A stretch of 64,000 bases of DNA from Pseudomonas sp. TH15 (GCF_016651105.1 NZ_JAEKEL010000001.1:3462001-3526000); one strand, 5' to 3'. Numbered from the stretch's first letter, positions 26,068 through 35,530 are shown. Program-made: numbers and translations. Notes: generated by a model from the sequence alone, not told the origin.

Positions 26068-26206
26068 GAAGCTGCTTTCAAAGTTTTACGCCTGCAGAAC
26101 GGGGAGCTGATGAGGGTTGGCGTAGAGCTTTTCCCCGCTGGAAAAACCCTTCGCCAACACCGCTCTGTAGGAACGACTGTGCTCGTGACGCTTTGAAAAC
26201 AGCTTC
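26068..26206. promoter_or_regulatory. nested palindrome upstream of acnB, candidate structured leader
   Basis: Three arm pairs are nested: 26068-26083 with 26191-26206 (15 of 16 bases), GTTGGCG at 26116-26122 with CGCCAAC at 26152-26158, and TTTTCC at 26129-26134 with GGAAAA at 26140-26145. It lies 122 bases upstream of the acnB start codon and could be part of its 5' untranslated RNA or a separate small RNA. Confidence 0.45.
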
Positions 26207-26275
26207 TAACGGACATTGGCGCCTTAAAAGGCTGGCTGATTCTACGGCAAAAAAAAATTAAAGGTAAGTCAGGGG

Positions 26276-26367
26276 CTATTGGACTTTGGTGGCGTGCCGC
26301 GTTGCCGGGTCAACGTGCGCGAGGCAAGGCGCGGGCATCCGTCGCGGCCGTCATCAAAGTCCAATAG
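26276..26367. repeat. long inverted repeat between acnB leader and DUF1289 gene
   Basis: A 13-bp arm CTATTGGACTTTG at 26276-26288 pairs perfectly with CAAAGTCCAATAG at 26355-26367. The 66-base interior is very GC-rich with partial pairing. It is not one of the REP families seen elsewhere in the window. Confidence 0.6.
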
Positions 26368-26457
26368 ACCCTGAGGCCCTCAAGATTGAGGGGTGATCAA
26401 TGTTGGACAAAGGGCTAACATGCGGACCTGTTCTGCTTTCCCGTGTTTTGCCTACCT

Positions 26458-26928
26458 ATGCCCAATCAGACCATCAAGACCCCCTGCGTCGGCCTCTGCT
26501 CCACCGTTTACGGTGACCTGGTGTGCCGTGGCTGCAAGCGTTTCCACCACGAAGTGATCAACTGGAACGGTTACAACGAGGAAGAAAAGCGCGCGGTGTG
26601 GCTGCGTCTTGAGCAATTGCTGTCCCAAGTGATGGCCAGCAAGCTGGAAGTGTTCGACCCGCAGCGCCTGCGCTTGCAGCTTGAACAACGGAAAATCCGC
26701 TTTGTACCCCATCAGTCGGAATATTGCTGGGCCTATCAGTTGATCGCTCGCGGGGCGCGGGTCATTAACAACCTGGAGGCTTACGGGATGGTGCTGATGC
26801 CGGAGTTTCGCGACTGGAACCTGCCGGAATTGCGTGATGCCATTGATCGGGAATTTTTTTTGCTGTCTGAGGCGCATTACCAGCGCTACATCGCACCGGG
26901 GTTCCTCAAGGACGCCTTCGGCGGGTAA
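26458..26928 (+). CDS. DUF1289-domain protein
   Basis: This is a 156-residue cytoplasmic protein. The N-terminus carries the DUF1289 cysteine pattern (TPCVGLCSTVYGDLVCRGCKRFHHEVINW), with four cysteines that probably bind a metal or iron-sulfur cluster. The C-terminal half is charged and helical (LREAIDREFFLL-like). The ATG at 26458 was preferred over one five codons earlier because family members start MPNQTIKTPC-like. Biochemical function is unknown. Confidence 0.8.
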   Translation: MPNQTIKTPCVGLCSTVYGDLVCRGCKRFHHEVINWNGYNEEEKRAVWLRLEQLLSQVMASKLEVFDPQRLRLQLEQRKIRFVPHQSEYCWAYQLIARGARVINNLEAYGMVLMPEFRDWNLPELRDAIDREFFLLSEAHYQRYIAPGFLKDAFGG

Positions 26929-26938
26929 GCACTAAGAC

Positions 26939-27061
26939 TGTGGCGAGGGAGCTTGCTCCCGTTGGGTCGCGAAGCGGCCCCTGCATTCTTCCAGGAATAC
27001 CGCACCAGCAGATTTTGCGACTGCTGCGCAGCCGAACGGGAGCAAGCTCCCTCGCCACAAA
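26939..27061. repeat. REP-like inverted repeat (GTGGCGAGGG family)
   Basis: TGTGGCGAGGGAGCTTGCTC and GAGCAAGCTCCCTCGCCACA enclose about 80 bases between two convergent genes. Confidence 0.85.
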
Positions 27062-27074
27062 GGCTAGGCAAACC

Positions 27075-27938
27075 TCAATGCTGGGCCACAACCTCTTCCA
27101 GATGATCCATGATCTCATCCGGCTTGAGCACCAGCACATCGCTCTCCACCGCATCCAGTACCACTTCCGCCGTATTGCCGATCAACGCCCCGGACAACCC
27201 GGTCCGCGCCACGGTGCCAATCACTGTCACCGCCGCTTGCAGCTTGTGAACCATATGCGGAATCAGCACATCTGCCGGGCCTTCCTCGATGTGCAGGTGT
27301 TCGTCGTCGATGTCGAATTCGGACTGGAACGCCTTGCACTGCTCGCGATACTTGGCCTCGATGGTTTCCCTGAGCTGGAACACCGGGTCGGCCGATGACA
27401 GCATCGGCGACGGATGGGCACTGATCACGTGCAGTTGGGCCTTGGCCAGGCTGGCGATGTCGTAGCCGTGGTCGACGATGCAGGCATGCAGCGTGCGGTG
27501 CTCGCCGTCGGTATTGCCAACGTCGATGGCCGCCAGAATGACCCCGCCGGTCCACGGTTTCGAGGTTTTGACCAGCAACACCGGCGTCGGGCAGTAGCGC
27601 AGCAGTTTCCAGTCGGCCGGGGTCAGCAGGGCCTTTTTCAGCGGGCTGTCGGGGAAATGCTGCTTGATCACCAACCCGCAGCCTTCGGCTTGCTGCACAT
27701 CGACGATGGTTTCGTGCAGGCTCTCGTTCCAGGCCTGTTCGGTGGTGACGCTGTAGCCGTCGTCGATCAGGGCGGCCTTGAGCACGCCCAACATGCCGCT
27801 GTGGTCGTGCTTGGGGTCGCAAACCAGCAAGTGCAGGTGGGCCTGGGTCACGCCCGCGATCAGTTTGGCGCGCTTGAGCGCCAGGCTTTCCGAGTGTTCG
27901 GGTTCGATGACCACCAGGATGCTGCGAATGGCTTGCAT
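27075..27938 (-). CDS. universal stress protein, two Usp domains
   Basis: This is a 287-residue tandem UspA-fold protein like UspE. The first domain begins IRSILVVIEPEHSESLALKRA. The second ends with an ATP-binding type motif GTVARTGLSGALIGNTAE and the family-typical VLDAVESDVLVLKP. The ATG at 27938 follows GGAGATCCC; upstream codons to 28016 lack a site. Proteins of this kind help survival under anoxia or stasis. Confidence 0.9.
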   Translation of the reverse strand: MQAIRSILVVIEPEHSESLALKRAKLIAGVTQAHLHLLVCDPKHDHSGMLGVLKAALIDDGYSVTTEQAWNESLHETIVDVQQAEGCGLVIKQHFPDSPLKKALLTPADWKLLRYCPTPVLLVKTSKPWTGGVILAAIDVGNTDGEHRTLHACIVDHGYDIASLAKAQLHVISAHPSPMLSSADPVFQLRETIEAKYREQCKAFQSEFDIDDEHLHIEEGPADVLIPHMVHKLQAAVTVIGTVARTGLSGALIGNTAEVVLDAVESDVLVLKPDEIMDHLEEVVAQH

Positions 27939-28097
27939 GAGCGGGATCTCCAAGAAGTAAAAAACACTGCGTTGGACAACTATAGTTGCTGCCCGGCAAC
28001 CCGGGACTTGATGCATATCAATGGCGGCGACTGGTGGTCTGCCGACAGGCCGGTATAATCGGCGCCCTTCGTTTTGAACCTTTTATCCGTGAGCCCC

Positions 28098-28706
28098 ATG
28101 ATCCTTCCCGAAATTCACGAGTTCCTCGGCTGCCGCACCCCTGACGGCTGGGTCCAGGCCGCGCTGGCCGATCAGGAAACCTTGCTGATCGACCACAAGA
28201 ACTGCGAATTCAAGGCCGCCAGCACGGCGTTGAGCCTGATCGCCAAGTACCACTCGCATGTCGATCTGATCAACCTGATGTCGCGTCTGGCCAGGGAAGA
28301 GCTGGTGCACCACGAACAGGTCATGCGCCTGATGAAAAAGCGCAAGATCGAGCTGCGCCAACTCTCCGCCGGGCGTTACGCCTCGGGCCTGCGCAAAGTG
28401 GTGCGCAGCCACGAGCCGGTGAAACTGGTGGATACCCTGGTGGTTGGCGCGTTCATTGAAGCCCGCAGCTGCGAGCGTTTCGAGGCGCTGGTACCGCACC
28501 TGGATGAAGAATTGGGCAAGTTCTACTTCGGCCTGCTGAAAAGCGAGGCCCGGCATTTTCAGGGTTATCTGAAACTGGCCTATCAGTACGGCGACGCCAA
28601 GGACATCGCTCAGGTGATCGACCGGGTTCGTGCCGCCGAGCAGGAGTTGATCGAGTCGCCGGACGTGGAATTCCGCTTCCACAGCGGTGTGCCCGTCGCG
28701 GCATAA
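28098..28706 (+). CDS. miaE: tRNA 2-methylthio-N6-isopentenyladenosine-37 hydroxylase
   Basis: This is a 202-residue diiron monooxygenase that hydroxylates ms2i6A37 in tRNA. The carboxylate-bridged metal ligands are visible: REELVHHEQV, EARSCERFEAL and SEARHFQGY, with a ferritin-like four-helix pattern. The ATG at 28098 gives the MILPEIHEFLGCRTP start typical of Pseudomonas homologues. Its ribosome binding site is weak (GTGAG). Confidence 0.93.
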   Translation: MILPEIHEFLGCRTPDGWVQAALADQETLLIDHKNCEFKAASTALSLIAKYHSHVDLINLMSRLAREELVHHEQVMRLMKKRKIELRQLSAGRYASGLRKVVRSHEPVKLVDTLVVGAFIEARSCERFEALVPHLDEELGKFYFGLLKSEARHFQGYLKLAYQYGDAKDIAQVIDRVRAAEQELIESPDVEFRFHSGVPVAA

Positions 28707-28710
28707 CTCG

Positions 28711-28775
28711 GTAGGAGCACGGCTTGCCTGCGATAGCGATCTCAATAACGCCTTCGCTGGCAAGCCAGGCTCCTG
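28711..28775. repeat. REP-like inverted repeat (GCTTGCCAGCGAT family)
   Basis: GTAGGAGCACGGCTTGCCTG and GCTGGCAAGCCAGGCTCCTG enclose a short spacer. It is related to the elements at 30899-31345 and 58860-59155. Confidence 0.75.
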
Positions 28776-28887
28776 CACAATCTGTTAAAAACTCTTAAGA
28801 GTATGAAACATCGCCGGAACCCGGCCCTCGCGCGTGAATCCCTCCATAATGACGACCCTTTCAAACAAGGGTTGGCAGACGGTCGTT

Positions 28888-29595
28888 ATGGATAACCTGG
28901 GTTTTGGCAAAGTATTGCTGGTGGAAGACGACGAAAAGCTTGCCGGGCTGATCGCACATTTCCTGTCCCAACATGGCTTCGAGGTCCGGGTGGTGCACCG
29001 TGGTGACCTGGCGTTGGCCGCATTTCTTGAATTCAAACCGAAAGTCATCGTGCTCGACCTGATGTTGCCGGGTCAGAGCGGCCTGCATGTGTGCCGGGAG
29101 ATTCGCAGCGTGTCGGACACGCCGATCGTCATCCTCACCGCCAAGGAGGACGACCTCGACCACATTCTGGGCCTGGAATCCGGCGCCGATGACTACGTGA
29201 TCAAACCGATCAAACCGCCGGTGCTGCTGGCCCGTTTGCGCGCCTTGCAGCGTCGGCAGGCGCCGGACACCGGCGTCTGCAGTGCCCTCGAATTCGGCAA
29301 CCTGAGCATCGACCGCAGTTGCCGCGAAGTGCGCCTGGCGGGTGAGGGCATCGAGTTGACCACCATGGAATTCGAACTGCTGTGGTTGCTCGCCAGCGCC
29401 GCCGGCAAGATTCTGTCCCGCGATGACATCCTCAACCGCATGCGCGGCATCGCCTTCGACGGCCTCAACCGCAGCGTCGACGTCTACATCAGCAAACTGC
29501 GGGCCAAGCTCAAGGACAATCCTCGCGAACCGGTGTGCATCAAGACCATCTGGGGCAAGGGCTACCTGTTCAATCCCTTCGCGTGGGAGCTGTAA
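28888..29595 (+). CDS. OmpR-family response regulator (RstA-like)
   Basis: This is a 235-residue two-component regulator. The receiver domain has the acidic pocket EDD (13-15), the phosphoacceptor Asp57 (VLDLMLPG) and the conserved Lys near DDYVIKPI. The winged-helix DNA-binding domain covers about residues 135-235 (RSVDVYISKLRAKL, IWGKGYLF). The start is not certain; ATG 28888 gives the usual short N-terminus, and another ATG lies at 28849. It is followed without a gap by its sensor kinase. Confidence 0.9.
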   Translation: MDNLGFGKVLLVEDDEKLAGLIAHFLSQHGFEVRVVHRGDLALAAFLEFKPKVIVLDLMLPGQSGLHVCREIRSVSDTPIVILTAKEDDLDHILGLESGADDYVIKPIKPPVLLARLRALQRRQAPDTGVCSALEFGNLSIDRSCREVRLAGEGIELTTMEFELLWLLASAAGKILSRDDILNRMRGIAFDGLNRSVDVYISKLRAKLKDNPREPVCIKTIWGKGYLFNPFAWEL

Positions 29596-30882
29596 ATGCT
29601 GCGGTTATTTCTGGGGTTGTACCTGGTGCTGGCGGTTGGACTGGTGGCGGCCTTGCAGACTGTCGAGCACACCTTCAATGCGCTGCTCGACAATCAGATG
29701 CAGGCGTATAACCGCGAGGCCGTGCGCGGTCAGGCGTACTCGTTGGTCGAGCAACTGCGCGGTCTGGAAGGTCAGGGCCGGGAACAACAGCTGGACTCGT
29801 TGCGCCCGCATTATGGTTTGGGATTGACGCTGGTCGATGCCGGACAACTGGCCCTGGATGATCAGGAAAAAGCCTTGTTGGCCGAAGGCCTGCTGGTGAT
29901 TCGGGAGAAGTACACGCAGTTCATTTCGTCCATCGATGGCGGCCCTCAACTGCTGAGCATCAAGTTGCCGGCCGAGCCAAGCCTGATGCCGTTTTACATT
30001 TCGGCGGCCTACCTGATGCTGGCGGTGCTGATTGGTATCGTGCTGTTCTTTTGGGTGCGGCCGCACTGGCGGGATCTGGAAAAACTACGCCTGGCTGCCG
30101 AGCGGTTTGGCGATAACGATTTGTCGTCGCGAATCCAGTTGTCCAAACGCTCGAACATCCGCGACCTGTCCGAACACTTCAATCTGATGGCCGCGCGTAT
30201 CGAAGGCTTGATCGCCAACCAGCGCGAGCTGACCAACGCGGTGTCCCATGAGTTGCGCACGCCTATTGCCCGGCTGTCGTTTGAACTCGATCAGCTCAAG
30301 CAACAGCCCGATCCGGCGCAAAACCGCGAATTGATCGCCGACATGTACGCCGACCTTGGCGAGCTGGAGGAAATGGTCTCGGAACTGCTGACCTACGCCA
30401 GCCTGGAGCGCGGCGCTACGGTGATTACCAGGGAAAACATTCAGGCCAACAGTTGGCTCGACAGCGTGGTCGGCAGTGTGGCGCTGGAAGCGGAAGCAGC
30501 GGGGGTGCAGCTGCTGATAGTTGAATGCCAGATCGAGCAGGTACGTATCGAACCGCGCTTTATGGCCCGGGCGGTGATCAATTTGCTACGCAACGCCATT
30601 CGCTATGCCGATGGGCGGGTCGAAGTGTCGTTGGCGCGCTGCGGTGATCATTACGAAGTGCGGGTCAACGACGACGGGCCGGGCGTGCCGGTGGACGGGC
30701 GGGAGAAGATCTTCGAACCGTTCTCGCGGCTGGATGCCAGTCGTGATCGGCGCACCGGTGGTTTTGGGCTGGGGTTGGCGTTGGTACGACGGGTTTCTCA
30801 GTCCCATGGCGGGCAGGTGGAAGTGGCGGACTCGCCGTGGGGTGGGGCGTCGTTTCGCATGACCTGGGCGCATCTGGATTGA
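29596..30882 (+). CDS. sensor histidine kinase (RstB-like)
   Basis: This is a 428-residue inner-membrane kinase. Transmembrane segments lie at about residues 4-22 and 134-154, flanking a 110-residue periplasmic sensor. A HAMP linker follows, then the H box with His218 (VSHELRTPIARL), N box (LLRNAIRYAD), and G boxes (DDGPGVP, GGFGLGLALV). It starts immediately after the response regulator stop codon, so the two are one transcript. The signal sensed is unknown. Confidence 0.93.
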   Translation: MLRLFLGLYLVLAVGLVAALQTVEHTFNALLDNQMQAYNREAVRGQAYSLVEQLRGLEGQGREQQLDSLRPHYGLGLTLVDAGQLALDDQEKALLAEGLLVIREKYTQFISSIDGGPQLLSIKLPAEPSLMPFYISAAYLMLAVLIGIVLFFWVRPHWRDLEKLRLAAERFGDNDLSSRIQLSKRSNIRDLSEHFNLMAARIEGLIANQRELTNAVSHELRTPIARLSFELDQLKQQPDPAQNRELIADMYADLGELEEMVSELLTYASLERGATVITRENIQANSWLDSVVGSVALEAEAAGVQLLIVECQIEQVRIEPRFMARAVINLLRNAIRYADGRVEVSLARCGDHYEVRVNDDGPGVPVDGREKIFEPFSRLDASRDRRTGGFGLGLALVRRVSQSHGGQVEVADSPWGGASFRMTWAHLD

Positions 30883-30894
30883 ATGATGTTGCCC

Positions 30895-31350
30895 GTGCTG
30901 GCCCCATCGCCAGCAGGCTAGCTCCCACAGGGGATTTGTGTTCGCCCCCGATCCCCTGTGGGAGCTGGCCTGCCAGCGATGGGGTCGGTTCGCTCGGCAT
31001 TGTTGTGACTGAGCCACCGCCATCGCTGGCCTGCCAGCGATGGGGTCGGTCCGCTCGGCATTGTTGTGACTGACCCACCGCCATCGCTTGGCATTGTTGT
31101 GACTGACCCACCGCCATCGCTGGCAAGCCAGCTCCCACAGGGATACACGGTGTAGTCAGGATCTCAGCTACACCTCGAAACCTGTGGGAGCTGGCCTGCC
31201 AGCGATGGTGCCGGTTCGCTCGGCATTGTTGTGACTGACCCACCGCCATCGCTGGCAAGCCAGCTGCCACAGGGATACTCGGTGTCGTCAGGATCTCAGC
31301 TACACCTCGAAACCTGTGGGAGCCTGGCTTGCCAGCGATGGGGCCGGCAC
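30895..31350. repeat. irregular cluster of REP units; gap 30883-31374
   Basis: REP sequences of the GGGAGCTGGCCTGCCAGCGA type alternate with their inverses. The linker TCGGCATTGTTGTGACTGA occurs four times (about 30995, 31056, 31088 and 31219), and a longer linker (GGATCTCAGCTACACCTCGA) occurs twice. Spacing is uneven, unlike the two strict tandem arrays, suggesting partial deletions. Confidence 0.85.
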
Positions 31351-31374
31351 AGGCAGCAAAAAATCAACTGAAGA

Positions 31375-33582
31375 TCAGAAATCCCACTTCGTTGTCAGCA
31401 TCAAATTGCGCGGCTCGCCGTAGAACGTCGTGTCGAAGTTGCCCAGCCCTGTCAGGTAGCGCTTGTCGAACACGTTGTTGGCGTTGACCGTAAAGCTCAG
31501 GTGCTCGTTGTACTGATAGCGGCTCATCAGGTCGACGAGGGTGTAGCCACCTTGCTTGATGCGCGTGTAATCGCCGGCCGGCGCACTGTAGATCTTGCCG
31601 TAGAACGCACTCTGCCAGCTCACGCCGCCACCGACGGTGACTTTGTCGAGCACACCGGGCAAGCGGTAGGTGGTGAAGGTGCGCACCACGTGTTCCGGCT
31701 TGGTGGTCGACAGCGGATAGCCGTAGATGCGCTGCTCATCGGCATCGCGGCTGCGCGCGTAGGTGTAGCCGGCGGAGACGTTCCAGCCGTCGGCCAGTTC
31801 GCCGGCCAATTCGAGCTCAAGGCCTTTGGTGGTGGCGCCGTCGATGGCTTTGTAGATGCCTTCGTTAGTCACCGCGTTGGTGCCAATCGACTCGGCCACG
31901 CCATCCTGCTCGATGCGGAAGACCGCCAGGCTGGCGTTCAAGCGACCGTCGAAATACGCAGCCTTCAGGCCTGCCTCGTAGCTGTCGCCCTCGACCGGTG
32001 CGAGGGTCGAACCGTTGCTGTCCTTGTAGGTTTGCGGCTGATAGATGTTGGTGTAACTGGCGTACAGCGAGTAAGTGTCATCGAGGTCATAAACCACCCC
32101 GGCGTACGGCGTGACCACGCCGTGTTCCTTGTAGCTGGCGTGGGTGTCGTCGAGCCCGGCACCAGGGTTGTAGCCATAGTCCTCGTTGTATTTGAAGGTG
32201 CTCAACCGGCTGCCGAGAATCACCGACAAATCGTCAGTCGGGTGCAGGCGCGTGGCCAGGTAAATGCCGTTCTGGCTCTGCGTGCGTTCGTACTTGCCGT
32301 TCTTCGGGAAGTCCTGTTTCGGCAAGTCGCCGCGCCAGTCATAGATGCTTCCCGGGACTTCGGCGAAGGCGCTGGTGTCGTAGGTCGAACCGGTCTGGCG
32401 CGAGTGCGCGGTCATCACGCCGGCGACCAGTTCATGTTCGCGGCCACCCAGCGTGAAAGGGCCGGAGACGTTGACGTCAGCGGTGTTCTGTACGCGATGC
32501 CCCTCCCAGCGGCCCCAGTACATGAACATGCCTTCACCGGTGGCGCGATTCGGGTTGCCGCCGCTCGCCGAAGCCAGACGGGTGTCGTGGTCGGTGGTTT
32601 TCTGGTCGACGCTGACCTTGAATTTCCAGTCGTTGGCCAGCGCCTGTTCGAGCGAGGCGAAGTAGGTGATGTTGTCGAAATCGCGACGGCTCCAGTCGGC
32701 ACCGGAGTTGAAATGACGGGGGAAATCGGTGCGCCCGCCGTCGGCAAAATACACCGGGTTACCGGTCCAGGAAGTGCCGCGTGGGGTAGTGCTGGACTTG
32801 TCGATGCCGAAGGTCAGCAAGGTATCGTCAGCCAGGTCGGCTTCGAGGATGCCGTAGAACAGGTCTTTCTTCTGGCTGTAGTGATCGAGATAGGAATTCT
32901 TGTCCGAATAAGCGCCGACGAAACGTCCGCGCACATTGCCCGAATCGGTCAGCGAACCGGAAACATCGCCGACGGTGCGATAGGCATCCCAGGAGCCGAC
33001 CGTGCCGCTGATCGACGCCTTGAATTCTTTGGTCGGTTTCTTGCGGATCAGGTTGACCGTGGCCGACGGGTCGCCGTTACCGGTCATCAGCCCGGTCGCA
33101 CCCTTGATGATTTCCACGCGGTCGATGCTGGCGGCGTCGTCACCGTTGTTCGGGTTCTCACCGTAAACACCGTCGTACGGGATGTTGATGCCGTCGTACT
33201 GGAAGTTGGTAATGGCCAGGCCTCGCGCGGAAAACTCGGTGCGGTCACTGTCGTATTTCTGGCTGGAGATGCCCGGAGTGTTGCGCAGCGCATCGCCGAC
33301 GCTTTGCACGCCGCGATCGTCCATTTGCTGGCGGGTGATCACGGTGACCGATTGCGGGGTTTCGCGAATCGACAGCGGCAGGCCGGTCGCCGAGGACATG
33401 GTACCGGTGGTGTAAGCGTGGGTGTCTTCGGTGGTGGCGCCCAGACCCTCGGCAGAAATGTTAGTGGCGCCCAGTTGCAGCGCTTGATCGGTTTTGGCGG
33501 CAGTTTCAGCGGCTTGGGCGTTGAGGCTCAGCAGCGCCAGCGCCAACGGGCACAAGGCAAAACGAAAACGGACGTACGGCAT
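31375..33582 (-). CDS. TonB-dependent siderophore receptor
   Basis: This is a 735-residue outer-membrane receptor of the FpvA/FhuE type. The signal peptide (1-24, ending AQA) is followed by a plug domain (RETPQSVTVITRQQMDD, residues about 70-90; VEIIKGATGLMTGNGDPSATVNLIRK) and a 22-strand barrel ending in WDF. It lacks the N-terminal signalling (STN) domain, so it imports ferric siderophore without surface signalling. AAGGGATCTCC precedes the ATG. It is a close paralogue of the receptor at 51207-53654. Confidence 0.92.
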   Translation of the reverse strand: MPYVRFRFALCPLALALLSLNAQAAETAAKTDQALQLGATNISAEGLGATTEDTHAYTTGTMSSATGLPLSIRETPQSVTVITRQQMDDRGVQSVGDALRNTPGISSQKYDSDRTEFSARGLAITNFQYDGINIPYDGVYGENPNNGDDAASIDRVEIIKGATGLMTGNGDPSATVNLIRKKPTKEFKASISGTVGSWDAYRTVGDVSGSLTDSGNVRGRFVGAYSDKNSYLDHYSQKKDLFYGILEADLADDTLLTFGIDKSSTTPRGTSWTGNPVYFADGGRTDFPRHFNSGADWSRRDFDNITYFASLEQALANDWKFKVSVDQKTTDHDTRLASASGGNPNRATGEGMFMYWGRWEGHRVQNTADVNVSGPFTLGGREHELVAGVMTAHSRQTGSTYDTSAFAEVPGSIYDWRGDLPKQDFPKNGKYERTQSQNGIYLATRLHPTDDLSVILGSRLSTFKYNEDYGYNPGAGLDDTHASYKEHGVVTPYAGVVYDLDDTYSLYASYTNIYQPQTYKDSNGSTLAPVEGDSYEAGLKAAYFDGRLNASLAVFRIEQDGVAESIGTNAVTNEGIYKAIDGATTKGLELELAGELADGWNVSAGYTYARSRDADEQRIYGYPLSTTKPEHVVRTFTTYRLPGVLDKVTVGGGVSWQSAFYGKIYSAPAGDYTRIKQGGYTLVDLMSRYQYNEHLSFTVNANNVFDKRYLTGLGNFDTTFYGEPRNLMLTTKWDF

Positions 33583-33690
33583 GGAGATCCCTTTGCATCA
33601 AATCGATCGGTCGTTGAAGTGCTTCTGAGGGGTTAACCGAACGAGAAAGGCAAAAGGGAACCGGCCCAGCAAAATCCCCACATCCCGTGT

Positions 33691-33773
33691 CGGAGCTGCC
33701 GAAGGCTGCGATCTTTTGATCTTTGCCTTTAAAAGCAACATCAAAAGATCGCAGCCTTCGGCAGCTCCTACAT
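33691..33773. repeat. REP-like inverted repeat (GCTGCGATCTTTTGAT family)
   Basis: GGAGCTGCCGAAGGCTGCGA and TCGCAGCCTTCGGCAGCTCC form the arms around about 45 bases. Confidence 0.88.
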
Positions 33774-33781
33774 TGGGGTTA

Positions 33782-34270
33782 TCAGGTGCTGATGCCGAGG
33801 CGTTCATGCCACTGAGCAATGGATTCTTCAGGATAAACCTCAAACTGTTGGTCCTTGGGCTGCACCTCAACCTCCACCCACGAAGCCTTCGAACCCAACA
33901 TCAAATGTGTGTGTTCCGGCGGCACCGGCAGCGGGGTGTCGATGGCCGAGGCAAACGGGTGAATCAGCTCCGGCCACTCCGGGCTGAACAGCCATAAACC
34001 GCTCCCGCAAACCGAACAGAAATGCCGCTCGGCGGTACTGCTGTGGGCGCGCTTATCGCCTTCGTCCTTGAGCCGCGCATGGTAGATCGCGATGTGCTTG
34101 CGCCCGTGAACCTTGAGGCTTTCGGCATCGCCACCGAGGTTGATCGTGTAACCGCCACCGCCCTGGGTCTTGCGGCAGATCGAGCAATAGCAGCGTTGGT
34201 AAGGGTAGGGGTGGACGCTGGTCAAACTGAACGACACCGCGCCGCAATGGCAGGAACCTTCTAAATGCAT
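33782..34270 (-). CDS. GFA-family zinc protein
   Basis: This is a 162-residue protein of the glutathione-dependent formaldehyde-activating (GFA/Mss4-like) fold. Zinc-binding cysteines are in CHCGAV near the N-terminus, CYCSICRK around residue 30 and CSVCGSG around residue 85. The family name does not prove a formaldehyde role. GGAGG precedes the ATG. A second, smaller GFA gene lies at 58446-58838. Confidence 0.88.
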   Translation of the reverse strand: MHLEGSCHCGAVSFSLTSVHPYPYQRCYCSICRKTQGGGGYTINLGGDAESLKVHGRKHIAIYHARLKDEGDKRAHSSTAERHFCSVCGSGLWLFSPEWPELIHPFASAIDTPLPVPPEHTHLMLGSKASWVEVEVQPKDQQFEVYPEESIAQWHERLGIST

Positions 34271-34331
34271 GACGGAGGCCTCCGGTTGGCTGGAATGGTT
34301 CGATTTAGCCTAGAAGAGTTGTGGTGGATGT

Positions 34332-34491
34332 GTTGTCGCCATCGCTGGCAAGCCAGCTGCCACAGGGTCAAGTGTTGATGACAAGATCTGTGGACGACAT
34401 TAATCCTTGTAGGAGCTGCCGCAGGCTGCGATCTCTTGATCTTGCTGTTCAAAAACAACATCAAAAGATCGCAGCCTCCGGCAGCTCCTAC
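34332..34491. repeat. two REP-like elements; gap 34271-34545
   Basis: A single half-element (CCATCGCTGGCAAGCCAGCT) near 34339 is followed by a full inverted repeat of the GCTGCGATCTTTTGAT family at 34409-34491. The following LysR gene starts 55 bases later. Confidence 0.8.
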
Positions 34492-34545
34492 TGGACTCGC
34501 TCAGGCGCGACGGTCAGCATGGGCGGCAAAAGGGGCTCAATATTC

Positions 34546-35430
34546 ATGCGACGACTTCCCTCACTGGCCGCACTGCGCACTTTCGAATGTGCCGCCCGCC
34601 ATGCGCATTTCGGCCGGGCAGCCGCCGAGTTGTGCGTCACCGACAGCGCCGTCAGCCACCAAATCCGCCAGCTCGAAGAGCAACTGGGTGTGTCGCTGTT
34701 CATCCGCGAAGGCCGGCAGATTCGCCCGACCATGGCCGCCGGGCGCTTGATGCAGAGCTTGCAGCAAGCCTTCGAACTGATCGGCGAGGCCTGCGATGAA
34801 CTGCGCGATCCGTCATCGCTGGCGGTATTACGTCTGGCGGTCACCGCCGAACTGGCGCAAAAGTGGTTGATGAACCGCCTCACGGATTTCTACGCGCGCT
34901 ATCCGCACATCACCTTGCACCTCTACGAACAACCCATCGACGCGACCGCGCCGGGGGAAGACATCGACCTGGCGATCACTTACGGCACCGGCCCGGTGGA
35001 CAGCAGCGCGTACTTCGTCCGGCCGCTGCCGGCGTTGCAGTTCTTCCCGGTGTGCAGCCCTGGCCTGTTCAACCAGGGCACGCTGAAAACCCCAAAGGAT
35101 CTGGCCCGCCATTGCCTGCTGCACGACGATCAGGATGGCAAGACCTGGACCGCTTGGCTCACCAGCCATGCCGGCGACCAGCGCCCGCAACGGCAACTGT
35201 ATTTCGCTCACGCCGGGTTGGCGTTGGAAGCGGCGGCCCAAGGGCAGGGCGTGGCCATGGGTGACAACCTGACGGCCCAGGAAGACCTGCTCAGTGGGCG
35301 TTTGGTGCGGCCGTTCACCTCCAGCATGACCGCGCTCGGTCAATATGCGTTGGTCTGCGAACGGGTGCGAATGGAGCGGCCGGCGGTGGCGCAGATGCTG
35401 GAATGGTTCAACGATCAGCTGGTCGATTGA
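34546..35430 (+). CDS. LysR-family regulator (GcvA-like), probably of aguA
   Basis: This is a 294-residue regulator. The N-terminal helix-turn-helix is LAALRTFECAARHAHFGRAAAELCVTDSAVSHQIRQLEEQLG, followed by a LysR effector domain from about residue 90. The ATG at 34546 was chosen because AGGGG lies upstream and the protein then starts MRRLPSLAALRTFE. It is directly upstream of and co-oriented with agmatine deiminase, which it may control. Confidence 0.88.
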   Translation: MRRLPSLAALRTFECAARHAHFGRAAAELCVTDSAVSHQIRQLEEQLGVSLFIREGRQIRPTMAAGRLMQSLQQAFELIGEACDELRDPSSLAVLRLAVTAELAQKWLMNRLTDFYARYPHITLHLYEQPIDATAPGEDIDLAITYGTGPVDSSAYFVRPLPALQFFPVCSPGLFNQGTLKTPKDLARHCLLHDDQDGKTWTAWLTSHAGDQRPQRQLYFAHAGLALEAAAQGQGVAMGDNLTAQEDLLSGRLVRPFTSSMTALGQYALVCERVRMERPAVAQMLEWFNDQLVD

Positions 35431-35530
35431 TGAGTTAAATTCAAGTATTCCGCAATAATCATCGTTGGCGAGGAGTCTGCCTGCGACCTTAGCCTGTGGT
35501 CATTCCAATCCCCACTGATGAGGTTTGCCC

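Noticed and set aside
31501..33636. 711-codon plus-strand frame opposite the first receptor
   Set aside because: Antisense shadow of the TonB receptor gene with no recognisable domain.
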